Below are positions 24,603 through 33,144 of a stretch of DNA of 64,000 bases, piece by piece; the stretch's first letter is position 1; the number at the start of each line of letters is the position of its first letter. This stretch comes from Pseudokordiimonas caeni. GTDB taxonomy: Bacteria; Pseudomonadota; Alphaproteobacteria; Sphingomonadales; Kordiimonadaceae. The DNA lies in assembly GCF_026719705.1 (NCBI RefSeq), contig NZ_JAPPRR010000001.1, forward strand, positions 248,001 to 312,000. Reading direction: 5' to 3'. Both the position numbers and the translations under genes were made by a program. A model generated the notes under the pieces. The model was not told the DNA's origin. It did no database searches and was given only the letters and a program-made list of their open reading frames with translations.

Positions 24603-25339
24603 GTTTCGCCGTAGGGGCGGAGATCAAGTTCATGGGTCCAGGCATCACGCGGCTGCTGGTGCAGCTGCCAGTAGGTTTCGGCGATGCTTTCGGGGTTCAT
24701 GAGGACATCGGCGGGCAGGTTGGCTGCGACTTCGGCGCCCTTCGCGGCGGCAATACGCTCGCGCACGAAGGCCGTGTCCACCCCCGCATCGATCACCAGA
24801 TGGGCGACATGGATATTCTGCGGCCCCAGTTCCCGTGCCATGGATTGTGCCAGCAGGCGCAGGCCCGCCTTGGCGGAGGCGAAGGCCGCATAGCCCTTGC
24901 CGCCGCGGACCGAGGCGGTGGCCCCGGTGAAAAAGATCGAGCCGCGTCCGTGGGCAAGCATGCGGCGAGCCGCTTCCCGGCCGCTCAGGAAACCGGCAAA
25001 GCAGGCCATTTCCCACACCTTGCGGAAAACCCGATCGGTCGTCTCGAGGATCGGGAAATTCACATTGGCACCGACATTGAAGATAACGACTTCAAGGGGT
25101 GCGCTGGCGTCCGCCACATCCAGAAACGCGGCGATCTGGTCGCCCTCGCGGGCATCGAGTGTGTGCGGGGTGAAGCGGCCGCCCGCAGCCGCGATCTCGT
25201 CGGCAAGCGGGGTGAGTTTGTCGCCTGTCCTTCTGCCGCCATGCACATGATAGCCCTCGGCTGCAAAACGCCTGGCGATGGCAGCGCCGATGAAATCGCC
25301 CGCGCCGATCACGGCCACACTGGCATTCCGTTCCATCAT
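24596..25339 (-). CDS. Short-chain dehydrogenase/reductase-like protein lacking the catalytic Tyr
   Basis: A 247-residue Rossmann-fold protein. The N-terminus VAVIGAGDFIGAAIARRFA is a variant of the TGxxxGIG cofactor loop, and FNVGANVNFPI corresponds to the NNAG strand. At the active site, where classical SDRs have Y-x3-K, this protein has FASAK (in AAFASAKAGLR): Lys is kept, the Tyr is Phe. This may mean a different chemistry or a non-catalytic role. AGGAGG lies 5 bases before the first of two ATGs. It is divergent from an HxlR regulator and is the first gene of a two-gene operon with the isomerase-like protein. Confidence 0.85.
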   Translation of the reverse strand: MMERNASVAVIGAGDFIGAAIARRFAAEGYHVHGGRRTGDKLTPLADEIAAAGGRFTPHTLDAREGDQIAAFLDVADASAPLEVVIFNVGANVNFPILETTDRVFRKVWEMACFAGFLSGREAARRMLAHGRGSIFFTGATASVRGGKGYAAFASAKAGLRLLAQSMARELGPQNIHVAHLVIDAGVDTAFVRERIAAAKGAEVAANLPADVLMNPESIAETYWQLHQQPRDAWTHELDLRPYGETW

Positions 25340-25366
25340 GCGTTCCTCCTGCCATATAAGTTCATT

Positions 25367-25396
25367 TTTAAGACTGATAAATCTTGATTTAAGACT
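25367..25396. promoter_or_regulatory. Direct repeats TTTAAGACT in the SDR/HxlR divergent promoter
   Basis: TTTAAGACT occurs at 25367-25375 and 25388-25396, 21 bases apart, between the two divergent start codons. The spacing of two helical turns suggests a regulator site, most simply for the HxlR protein. Confidence 0.5.
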
Positions 25397-25418
25397 AAGT
25401 CAATGCAAAAAGAGCGAC

Positions 25419-25889
25419 ATGAAATGGAATGAACTATCTGATCAGCACTGCTCACTCGCCCGTTCCCTTGCTGTCCTTGGGGATCGCTGGACGTTGATGA
25501 TCCTGCGCGACGCCTTCCTGCGGGTGCGGCGGTTTGATGATTTTCAGGCCCGGCTCGGCATTGCCCGGCGGGTGCTGCATGAACGACTCGCAGGCCTTGT
25601 AGAGGCCGGCGTACTGGAAAAGGTGCCCTATCAGGAACGGCCGCTCCGCCACGAATACCGGCTGACACAGAAGGGGCTGGATCTGTATCCAGTCATCCTC
25701 AGTCTCGTGCATTGGGGGGACACCCATTATGCAGGCGAAGACGGCCCGCCGGTAAGGTTCCGCCACAAGTCATGCGGCCATACGGTTGAACCCGTGCTGA
25801 CCTGTTCCTGTTGTCAGGAAACCCTGCGCCCCCGTGAGGTGCAGCCCGAATTCAGCGAAGCGTTGAAGCTCGCCCTCAAAACGGCCTGA
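25419..25889 (+). CDS. HxlR-family transcriptional regulator
   Basis: A 157-residue winged-helix regulator. HCSLARSLAVLGDRWTLMILRDAF is the HxlR signature (normally C...LxxIGGKW), and RFDDFQARLGIARRVLHERLAGLVEAGVLEKVPY covers the recognition helix and wing. The C-terminal tail contains Cys residues (KSCGHTV, TCSCCQETL) that look like a zinc-binding or redox-active group, an addition seen in part of this family. The reading frame is open earlier, but the Met at 25419 gives the normal N-terminus; AGAG at 25411-25414 lies 4 bases upstream. It probably controls the divergent SDR-isomerase operon. Confidence 0.9.
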   Translation: MKWNELSDQHCSLARSLAVLGDRWTLMILRDAFLRVRRFDDFQARLGIARRVLHERLAGLVEAGVLEKVPYQERPLRHEYRLTQKGLDLYPVILSLVHWGDTHYAGEDGPPVRFRHKSCGHTVEPVLTCSCCQETLRPREVQPEFSEALKLALKTA

Positions 25890-25895
25890 TAGCTT

Positions 25896-26789
25896 TCAGT
25901 TATCGGTCGCGACGGCGCTTGAAAGCAGATCGATCAGATGTCGCAGAACAGGCGACATATGATCCCGCCGCCAGACAAGATCCAGATGAGCATCAAGCCC
26001 CACACCTTCCACTTTGCGGGCCACCAGCCCTTCGGGCAGGTCATCAAGGATGTAGGAAACGCTGAGGAAGTGGCCGACGCCGCTCAGGGCCAACTCCACG
26101 CCGATGGTCGGATCCTGCGCCTGATAGGCTACTTCAGGCGCGCGGCCGCCGCGGGTGATCGCGCCGATCAGGTCGTCATAAAGGCCGGGATTCAGCCGTC
26201 TTGAGAAGATGATGAGCGGGTCATCAGCTAGGTCGGCCACCGTCACCTTGGCTTTGGCAGCGAGTTTGTGATCGCCGCGCAGCACGACAACCCATTCGCC
26301 GCGCTGGAAAGGTCGGGCAATCAGGCTGGGCTCGGTGACGGGCGAGCGCGCCACGCCGAGGTCGATCTTGCCGTCTGCGGTGGCGGCGGCCGTTTCGAAC
26401 GTATTCATGGCAATCATCGAGATGCGCGCGCCAGGGAATGTGTCGCGCACGCTTTGCATCAGGATGGGCAGATGGCGTTTGGCGAGGAATTCAAGCGCAC
26501 CGATCCTGACATTGATCTTGGTTGAAGGGTCGCCGGCGCTGAATTTTGCCTCAAGGGCCTGTGCTTCTTCCAAGAGCGTGCGCACGGCGGGCAGGTAATT
26601 GCAGGTGGCATCTGTTGGTGCCACACCGCGTGCTTCCCGGTGGAACAAAGCAACGCCCAGGCGTGCTTCAAGCTCTTGAATCTGCTTGGTAAGTGCGGGC
26701 TGGCTGATATTCAGCCGTTCAGCCGCGCGGCGGAAGTTCAATTCCTCCGCCACCGCCACCAGCGCGCGCCATAACCTCAACTCGACCAT
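25896..26789 (-). CDS. LysR-family regulator, divergent from the RND efflux operon
   Basis: A 297-residue LysR regulator. The N-terminal helix-turn-helix (LWRALVAVAEELNFRRAAERLNISQPALTKQIQELEARLG) is canonical, and the effector domain covers about 90-290. It faces the RND pump genes across a 169-base region with two inverted repeats, the usual layout for a LysR activator of the neighbouring operon. Its stop is 6 bases from the convergent HxlR gene's stop. The inducer cannot be deduced; MexT- and BpeT-like regulators of MexEF-type pumps are the nearest functional analogues. Confidence 0.93.
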   Translation of the reverse strand: MVELRLWRALVAVAEELNFRRAAERLNISQPALTKQIQELEARLGVALFHREARGVAPTDATCNYLPAVRTLLEEAQALEAKFSAGDPSTKINVRIGALEFLAKRHLPILMQSVRDTFPGARISMIAMNTFETAAATADGKIDLGVARSPVTEPSLIARPFQRGEWVVVLRGDHKLAAKAKVTVADLADDPLIIFSRRLNPGLYDDLIGAITRGGRAPEVAYQAQDPTIGVELALSGVGHFLSVSYILDDLPEGLVARKVEGVGLDAHLDLVWRRDHMSPVLRHLIDLLSSAVATDN

Positions 26790-26792
26790 TGT

Positions 26793-26842
26793 GATAACCT
26801 ATAGTTATCGAAACATAACGATATACGATTAGAAATCGTTAT
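26793..26842. promoter_or_regulatory. Two inverted repeats in the LysR/RND divergent promoter
   Basis: GATAACCTATAGTTATC (26793-26809) has perfect 6-base arms and lies just before the LysR start codon. ATAACGAT (26815-26822) and ATCGTTAT (26835-26842) form a second 8-base inverted repeat with a 12-base gap. Both contain the ATAAC/GTTAT core, as expected of paired recognition and activation sites for a LysR protein. Confidence 0.65.
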
Positions 26843-26958
26843 CAGATAGCCACATGTTATCGCTGCTCGTCAAGGTGAGTCTTGGCAAGCCCCAATTCCC
26901 CGCCAGCCCAAAAAGGGTTGGTGACTACCAACATAAACGACAACGAGGACAACCCATC

Positions 26959-28173
26959 ATGTTCAAACGCAGCAGACGTTATAGCCGTATCAGACCATCC
27001 ACTTTCGCCATCGCAGCCGCGATGATCGCCGTACCCCTTGCCGCCACCCAGCTGGCGTCGACCCGTGCCGATGCACCGGCCGAGGCAGCAGCCCCGGCGG
27101 CAACCCCGGTGACGGTGGCTCATCCGCTGGTGAAGCCCGTCAGTGAATGGGACGAGCATAGCGGCCAGTTCCGTGCCATCGAAAGCGTCGAGATCCGCGC
27201 CCGCGTTTCGGGCTATCTTGAGGATATCGGTTTCGAGGATGGCCAGATCGTCAAGAAAGGCGACCTTCTGTTCCGTATCGACCAGCGGCCCTTCCAGGCT
27301 GAGCTTGATGCAGCCAAGGCCGACCTGACGAGCGCCGAGGCTGTTCTCGCGAACGCCAAGGCGGAATATGAGCGCGGCCAGCGCCTGCTGGAGCGTGAAG
27401 CCCTGAGCCGCGAGGAAGCGGACCGCCGGGGCCGTGCACTGCGCCAGGCTGATGCGGCTGTTGCCGCTGCCAAGGCCCGTGTCGATCAGGCCGCACTGAA
27501 CCTCGAATTTACCGAGGTCCGTGCCCCGATCACCGGCCGCATCAGTGACAATTTCGTGTCCGAGGGCAACCTGATTGCCGGCGGTTCCGGGAGCGGCACG
27601 CTCCTGACTACTGTCGTCTCGCTCGATCCCATCTATTTCGAGTTCACGGCAAGCGAGGCCGATTACTTGAAATATGTGCGGGGCGCGGGCGATGCGAACG
27701 GCGTCGACATGCGCGACAACCCCAAGCCGGTGTTCGGCAAGCTGATGGACGAAGACAATTATGTCCACGAAGGTCGCCTGACCTTCCTTGATAACCAGCT
27801 TGACCCTTCAACCGGCACCATGCGTGGCCGTGCCACCTTCCCGAACCCGGACGGAGTTCTGGCGCCCGGAATGTATGGCCGCCTGAAACTGCAGCATGCC
27901 ACAAACGCAGCGGGCGTGCTGATCCCCGATGCCGCCGTGCAGACCGACCAGAACGAAAAATTCGTCTGGGTCGCGGCGGACAATAATACGGCGGAACGCC
28001 GTGTGGTCGAACTGGGTCCGGTCATCGAGGGCATGCGGCTTGTCCGCACCGGCCTTGATGGTGACGACCGCCTGATCGTTGGCGGCTCCCAGTTCCTGTT
28101 TGCAAGCGCACCGGTACAGCCCGAGTTCGCGACCAGCGAGGATAATCAACAATTGGCGGCAATCGGCCGCTGA
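26959..28173 (+). CDS. RND efflux membrane fusion protein (MexE/AcrA-like)
   Basis: A 404-residue periplasmic adaptor of a tripartite drug efflux pump. An N-terminal signal anchor (STFAIAAAMIAVPLAATQLA) is followed by a lipoyl half (SVEIRARVSGYLEDIGFEDGQIVKKGDLLF), an alpha-hairpin (about 105-165), the second lipoyl half (FTEVRAPITGRISDNFVSEGNLI), a beta-barrel and a membrane-proximal domain. The wording is close to MexE-type adaptors. The Met at 26959 is 10 bases after GAGGA; the frame is open earlier without a start that makes sense. It leads the operon with the RND pump and NodT channel. Confidence 0.93.
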   Translation: MFKRSRRYSRIRPSTFAIAAAMIAVPLAATQLASTRADAPAEAAAPAATPVTVAHPLVKPVSEWDEHSGQFRAIESVEIRARVSGYLEDIGFEDGQIVKKGDLLFRIDQRPFQAELDAAKADLTSAEAVLANAKAEYERGQRLLEREALSREEADRRGRALRQADAAVAAAKARVDQAALNLEFTEVRAPITGRISDNFVSEGNLIAGGSGSGTLLTTVVSLDPIYFEFTASEADYLKYVRGAGDANGVDMRDNPKPVFGKLMDEDNYVHEGRLTFLDNQLDPSTGTMRGRATFPNPDGVLAPGMYGRLKLQHATNAAGVLIPDAAVQTDQNEKFVWVAADNNTAERRVVELGPVIEGMRLVRTGLDGDDRLIVGGSQFLFASAPVQPEFATSEDNQQLAAIGR

Positions 28174-28179
28174 AAGAGC

Positions 28180-28229
28180 GAGCAGCCCGGGCTTTCTTCC
28201 CCCCGATCTTCCCGAAGCCCGGGCTGCTC
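28180..28229. repeat. Large perfect hairpin between adaptor and pump genes
   Basis: Fifteen-base perfect arms GAGCAGCCCGGGCTT (28180-28194) and AAGCCCGGGCTGCTC (28215-28229) enclose a 20-base C/T-rich loop, 7 bases after the adaptor stop and about 105 before the pump start. No T-run follows, so it is more likely an mRNA stability or processing element, or an attenuator, than a terminator. Confidence 0.8.
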
Positions 28230-28334
28230 CCCAAACGAATTCCAACGTCAGCCGTGAGGCGCCCCGGACCATTCCTGTCCGGCGCGATAGGGTCCGGCTG
28301 GCCGTTTTGAAACCGAATGAGGACGGAGGCCAAC

Positions 28335-31300
28335 ATGAGGCTCGCCCACTTTTTTATCGACCGACCGATCTTCGCGATCGTGATCTGGACGATCGTCATG
28401 ATCGTCGGGGCTCTCGGCTACACGTCGATGCCCGTTTCGCAATATCCCGATATCGCCCCGCCGACCATCCAGGTGATGGCGAACTATCCGGGCGCGTCCG
28501 CCTCGACCGTGGCGGAAACCGTTGCTGCCCCCATTGAGGAGGAAATCAACGGTGTGGAAGGGATGCTTTATATCTCGTCCAACTCCACCGGTAACGGTGC
28601 AGCCACCATCACGGTGACCTTCCAGCCGGGTACTGACCTCGATATCGCGCAGGTTCTGGTGCAGAACCGCGTCGCGCTGGCCGAGCCCCGCCTGCCGGAA
28701 CAGGTCCGCCGCCTTGGTATCTCCACCATCAAGGCGAGCCCGGATGCGCTGCTCGTTGTGCACCTTTATTCGCCCGACGACAGCCGCGACCAGCTTTATA
28801 TCTCGAATTATGCCCGTCTGCAGCTGCGTGACCGCCTGCAGCGGATCGAAGGCGTCGGCCAGATCCAGATGTTCGGCCTGCGTGAATATGCAATGCGCGT
28901 ATGGATCGACCCGAACCGTGCGGCCGCGCTCGGCCTGACCGGCGGCGATATCGTGCGGGCCCTGCGCGCGCAGAACGTTGAAGTTTCGGGTGGTATCCTC
29001 GATGCCCCACCGACCAACGAACAGGGCGCCTTCGAGGTAAATATCCAGACGCTCGGCCGCCTTCAGGATCCGGCCCAGTTCGAGGACGTGATCGTCAAGA
29101 CCGAAGCCAACGGCCGCCAGGTCCGCGTGCGCGATATCGCCCGTGTGGAACTGGGTGCGCGTGAATATACAACAAACGCCAAGCTCGACGGCAAACCCGC
29201 GCTTGCCATGCTGTTCAACCAGCAGCCGGGCTCGAACGCGCTTGATACCGCTGACCGCGTGAAGGAAACGATGGCAGAGATGGCGCAGAGCTTCCCCGAG
29301 GGGCTTTCCTACGACATCATCTGGAACCCCACGAGCTTCGTGTCGGAATCGATCGACGAAGTGATGAAAACGATCTTCGAGGCCGCCATCCTTGTGTCGA
29401 TCGTGGTGTTCGTCTTCCTGCAAAGCTTCCGTGCGTCGATCATCCCGATTGTCGCAATCCCGATTTCGCTGATCGGTACTTTCGCGGTGATGCAGGCGCT
29501 GGGCTTCTCGCTCAACACCCTGTCGCTCTTCGGTCTTGTGCTGTCGATCGGTATCGTGGTCGATGACGCCATCGTGGTGGTGGAAAACGTGGAGCGGAAA
29601 ATCCACGAGGGCCTCTCTGCTCGTGATGCCGCTTTTGCCACCATGAACGAGGTGGGCGGGGCGCTGATCTCGATCGCGCTCGTGCTGACCGCCGTGTTCA
29701 TCCCGACGGCCTTCCTTGATGGCATCTCGGGTGAGTTTTACCGCCAGTTCGCGGTGACCGTGGCATCGGCGACCATCATGTCGGCCGGTATCTCGCTCAC
29801 CCTGTCGCCGGCCCTTTCGGCCCTCCTGTTGAAGCCGCGCAAGGCCGCATCCGAGCTGAAAGCCTGGGAAAAGCCGCTGCATGTCTTCTTCGAGAAATTC
29901 GAGGCGGGCTTCAACAAGGCTTCGAACGGCTATTCGTCCCTCGTACGCAAATCGATCCGCCTGTCGGCCATGGTGATGGTCGTCTATGGTGCGCTCGTGG
30001 CGCTCGCCGGGTTCGAATTCAGCACCGCGCCCAAGGGCTTCATCCCGGCGGTCGACCAGAACTATGTGATCACCGTTATCCAGCTGCCGCCCGGATCGTC
30101 GCTTTCGCGCACCGAAGCGGTGATGGACGAGGTGATCAAGCAGGGTCTTGCCCATCCGCGTATCGCCCATGCGGCCGCCTTCGCCGGTTTCGACGGGGCC
30201 ACCTTCACCACGGCTTCGAACGCCGCCGCCATCTTCTTCACCATGGAAGACATCGGTGAGCGCGTGAAGGAAGGCTATGACGTGAACCGCGTGCTCGGTG
30301 ACCTGCGCGCCACCTTCGGTGCCCGCCAGGATGCCTTTGTGCTTGTCGTCCCGCCGCCGCCGGTGCGCGGTATCGGTAACGCCGGCGGTTTCAAGGGCTA
30401 TGTGCAGGACCGTTCGGGGCAGGGCTATTCCGCCCTTGCCGGCGAGACCTGGAAACTTGCCGGTGCCGCCAACGCATCGCCGGAAGCCAGCTCGGTCTTC
30501 ACCATTTTCAACGCCTCGACCCCCCAGCTTTTCACCGATATCGACCGCGTGAAAGCCGAACAGATGGGTGTGAAGCTTGAGGACGTGTTCGAAACCTTGC
30601 AGGTCTATCTGGGCTCGGCCTATGTGAACGACTTCAACGCCTTCGGCCGCACCTTCCGGGTGACAGCACAGGCCGAGGACAAGTTCCGCAAGACGCCTGA
30701 GGATATCGCACGCCTCAGGACCCGCAACGCCAACGGCGACATGGTGCCCTTGGGTTCCGTTGTTACCTTCGATACGATCACCGGCCCCAACCGGGTGGCA
30801 CGCTACAACCTGTTCCCGGCAGCAGAACTGCAGGGGGATATCACCCCCGGCTTCTCGACCGGTCAGACGCTCGATACCGTCGAAGGCCTCGCTGGCAGCA
30901 CGCTGTCGCCCGGTTTTGGCTTCGAATGGACCGACCTGTCGTTCCAGCAGCGTCTGGCGCAGGGGACCGAGATCATCGCCTTCGGCCTTGCCGTGGTCTT
31001 CGTCTTCCTTCTGCTGGCTGCCCAGTATGAAAGCCTGACGTTGCCGCTCGCGGTGATCCTGATCGTGCCGATGTCGCTGCTGGCGTCTATCACCGGCATC
31101 CTGATGCGCAGCATGGATGTGAACATCCTTGTGCAGATCGGCTTCGTGGTCCTCATCGGCCTTGCCGCCAAGAACGCGATCCTGATCGTGGAGTTTGCCC
31201 GCCAGCGGGAAGACGCTGGTCTCAGCCGCACTGAAGCCGCCATCGAAGCCGCCAAATTGCGCCTCCGGCCCATCGTGATGACGTCCTTTGCCTTCATCCT

Positions 31301-31517
31301 CGGCGTGGTGCCGCTGATGATTGCCTCGGGCGCGGGTTACGAGATGCGCCAGTCGCTCGGCACCGCCGTCTTCTTCGGCATGCTCGGCGTCACGGCCTTC
31401 GGCCTCCTGTTCACCCCGGCCTTCTATGTGCTGACAAGCGCGCTTGGCGAAAAAGTCAGCGCCCTCATCGGCAAGCGTGAAGGCCAGACCCCGGCAACGC
31501 CGCACGGCGAAGCCTGA
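28335..31517 (+). CDS. RND multidrug efflux pump, inner membrane transporter (MexF/AcrB-like)
   Basis: A 1060-residue HAE1-family proton-drug antiporter with 12 membrane segments and two large periplasmic loops. MRLAHFFIDRPIFAIVIWTIVMIVGAL is the typical start; the proton-relay Asp pair appears in SIGIVVDDAIVVVENV (TM4) and the conserved Lys in GLAAKNAILIVEFARQ (TM10). The length is normal. Start at 28335 follows GGAGG by 5 bases; an in-frame ATG six codons earlier is less well placed. It works with the adaptor upstream and the NodT channel 11 bases downstream; the substrate range is not predictable. Confidence 0.95.
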   Translation: MRLAHFFIDRPIFAIVIWTIVMIVGALGYTSMPVSQYPDIAPPTIQVMANYPGASASTVAETVAAPIEEEINGVEGMLYISSNSTGNGAATITVTFQPGTDLDIAQVLVQNRVALAEPRLPEQVRRLGISTIKASPDALLVVHLYSPDDSRDQLYISNYARLQLRDRLQRIEGVGQIQMFGLREYAMRVWIDPNRAAALGLTGGDIVRALRAQNVEVSGGILDAPPTNEQGAFEVNIQTLGRLQDPAQFEDVIVKTEANGRQVRVRDIARVELGAREYTTNAKLDGKPALAMLFNQQPGSNALDTADRVKETMAEMAQSFPEGLSYDIIWNPTSFVSESIDEVMKTIFEAAILVSIVVFVFLQSFRASIIPIVAIPISLIGTFAVMQALGFSLNTLSLFGLVLSIGIVVDDAIVVVENVERKIHEGLSARDAAFATMNEVGGALISIALVLTAVFIPTAFLDGISGEFYRQFAVTVASATIMSAGISLTLSPALSALLLKPRKAASELKAWEKPLHVFFEKFEAGFNKASNGYSSLVRKSIRLSAMVMVVYGALVALAGFEFSTAPKGFIPAVDQNYVITVIQLPPGSSLSRTEAVMDEVIKQGLAHPRIAHAAAFAGFDGATFTTASNAAAIFFTMEDIGERVKEGYDVNRVLGDLRATFGARQDAFVLVVPPPPVRGIGNAGGFKGYVQDRSGQGYSALAGETWKLAGAANASPEASSVFTIFNASTPQLFTDIDRVKAEQMGVKLEDVFETLQVYLGSAYVNDFNAFGRTFRVTAQAEDKFRKTPEDIARLRTRNANGDMVPLGSVVTFDTITGPNRVARYNLFPAAELQGDITPGFSTGQTLDTVEGLAGSTLSPGFGFEWTDLSFQQRLAQGTEIIAFGLAVVFVFLLLAAQYESLTLPLAVILIVPMSLLASITGILMRSMDVNILVQIGFVVLIGLAAKNAILIVEFARQREDAGLSRTEAAIEAAKLRLRPIVMTSFAFILGVVPLMIASGAGYEMRQSLGTAVFFGMLGVTAFGLLFTPAFYVLTSALGEKVSALIGKREGQTPATPHGEA

Positions 31518-31528
31518 GGAGTGGAACC

Positions 31529-32971
31529 ATGAAAAAAGCAATCAGCAATATCGTTCTTGCCTCGGTATCGGCCCTTACCCTTGCCGCCTGCATGAGCGTG
31601 GGGCCGGACTACAAGGCCCCGGCGACCGACAGCTACACCGCCCACGCGATTGAAATCGATGACGGCGCTGTACCTGTGGCCACCGAACCCGCCGCCACCT
31701 GGTGGACCACGCTTGACGACCCGGTGCTCAACACGCTTGTCGAGCGGGCTTTTGAGGGCAACCGTGACCTCAGGGTCGCGGCGGCCCGGGTGGAAGCCTC
31801 GCGCGCGCTTCTGTCGCTCGAACGGGTCAACCAGCGCCCGACGGGCGAGGTGACGGCAGGCTACAGCCGCAACCGCTACGACGATGTCACGTCGCGTGGT
31901 CTCGATCTGCCGGACACGAACCTCTATGCCGCCGGCCTCAGTGCCGGGTGGGAGCTCGATTTCTTCGGCCGTGTGCGCCGCCTGACCGAGGCGGCAGCGG
32001 CCGAGGCATCGGCAGCCACCTACCTGCGACGGGATGCCGAGGCGCTCGTTGCCGCTGAAACCGTCAGCGCCTATATCGACTATAGAAGCGCGCTCACCCG
32101 CTTGCATGTGGCTGAGCGGAACCTCGAGGTACAGAACGAGACCCGTTCGCTCACCGAGACACGACTTGAGGAAGGGGTCGGCTCCCGGCTTGATGTTGCC
32201 CGTGCGCAGGCACAGGCAAAAACGACCGAAGCTCTGATCCCGCCCCTGCAGGCAGCTCGTGTGGCGGCCGAGAACCGGCTGGCTACTCTGATCGGTGCCC
32301 CTGTCAGCGACGTGCGAACGCTTCTGGCTGAGGGCGGCAGGTTGCCGACCCCGCCCGCTGCCCTTGCCATCGGCGATACGGCAAGCCTCCTGAAACGCCG
32401 GGCCGATGTCAGGGCAGCGGAGCGCTCGCTTGCAGCTGCCACCGCGCGAATCGGTGTGGCGAAAGCCGACTATTTCCCACGGATCAGCCTAACGGGCACG
32501 GTTTCCACCACCGCCACGGCTTTTTCAAATGTCGGTGAGGGGGGTAGTTTTGCCTTTGCCGCAGGCCCATCTCTAACGTGGTCGGGTTTCGATATCCCGC
32601 GGGTCCGTGCTTCGATCAAGGTCGCCGACGCCAATACCGATGCGGCGTTCGCGACTTACGAAAAGACGGTCCTCGAGGCGCTCGAGGAAACACAGACAAG
32701 CCTGTCGGCCTATGGCCGCGAGCGGGTCCGTTTCGAGGCGCTGAGGGATGCCGCAGCCCGTGCCCGCGAGGCAGCGTCGATCGCCAGAACCCGCTATGAC
32801 GCTGGGGCTGACGACTTTATCGACGTGCTGGATGCCGAAAGCCGGCAGCTTGCAGCAGAAGCCTCGCTTGCTGAAAGCCAGGCCGCGATGGCGGCACGGT
32901 ATGTGGGTGTCTATCTGGCGCTGGGCGCCGGATGGCAGACCACGGACGAGGGCGATGACCGTCAGGGTTAA
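31529..32971 (+). CDS. RND outer membrane factor, NodT-family lipoprotein (OprN/OprM-like)
   Basis: A 480-residue TolC-like channel anchored by lipid. The signal ends in the lipobox LTLAAC (Cys21), followed by MSVGPDYKAP, a very common start in NodT proteins. Two internally similar halves of the outer membrane efflux protein fold can be seen (about 55-265 and 270-465; GWELDFFGRVRRLTEAA in the first, the ARTRYDAGADDFIDVLDAESRQL element in the second). GAGGAG precedes the ATG at 7 bases. Last gene of the efflux operon. Confidence 0.94.
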   Translation: MKKAISNIVLASVSALTLAACMSVGPDYKAPATDSYTAHAIEIDDGAVPVATEPAATWWTTLDDPVLNTLVERAFEGNRDLRVAAARVEASRALLSLERVNQRPTGEVTAGYSRNRYDDVTSRGLDLPDTNLYAAGLSAGWELDFFGRVRRLTEAAAAEASAATYLRRDAEALVAAETVSAYIDYRSALTRLHVAERNLEVQNETRSLTETRLEEGVGSRLDVARAQAQAKTTEALIPPLQAARVAAENRLATLIGAPVSDVRTLLAEGGRLPTPPAALAIGDTASLLKRRADVRAAERSLAAATARIGVAKADYFPRISLTGTVSTTATAFSNVGEGGSFAFAAGPSLTWSGFDIPRVRASIKVADANTDAAFATYEKTVLEALEETQTSLSAYGRERVRFEALRDAAARAREAASIARTRYDAGADDFIDVLDAESRQLAAEASLAESQAAMAARYVGVYLALGAGWQTTDEGDDRQG

Positions 32972-33004
32972 CCAGATAGACGGCTTCCCCTTGCCGTCTC
33001 GTGG

Positions 33005-33059
33005 CCGGTGCGGACCGGCGTTGCAGGTATCCCCTTGCATGCAACAAGGTCCGCGCCGG
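33005..33059. repeat. Nested inverted repeat downstream of the efflux operon
   Basis: CCGGTGCGGACC (33005-33016) pairs with GGTCCGCGCCGG (33048-33059), with one wobble, and inside it GTTGCA pairs with TGCAAC (33020-33025, 33040-33045). It is a strong structured element without a T-run, 33 bases past the channel stop; possibly the transcript's 3' end. Confidence 0.55.
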
Positions 33060-33144
33060 TCGCCTCCGAAGCCCGAAACGCGCGGGGGGATTGCTTTCCG
33101 GGCACACTTTGCTAAACCTGAGTTGGTTGAGGGGAGTGAGCGTG

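Noticed and set aside
28248-31541. Long open frame (over 1000 codons) on the minus strand opposite the RND pump
   Set aside because: It is a shadow of GC-rich codon bias. The translation is rich in His, Arg and Gly with no family resemblance, while the plus-strand pump is unmistakable.
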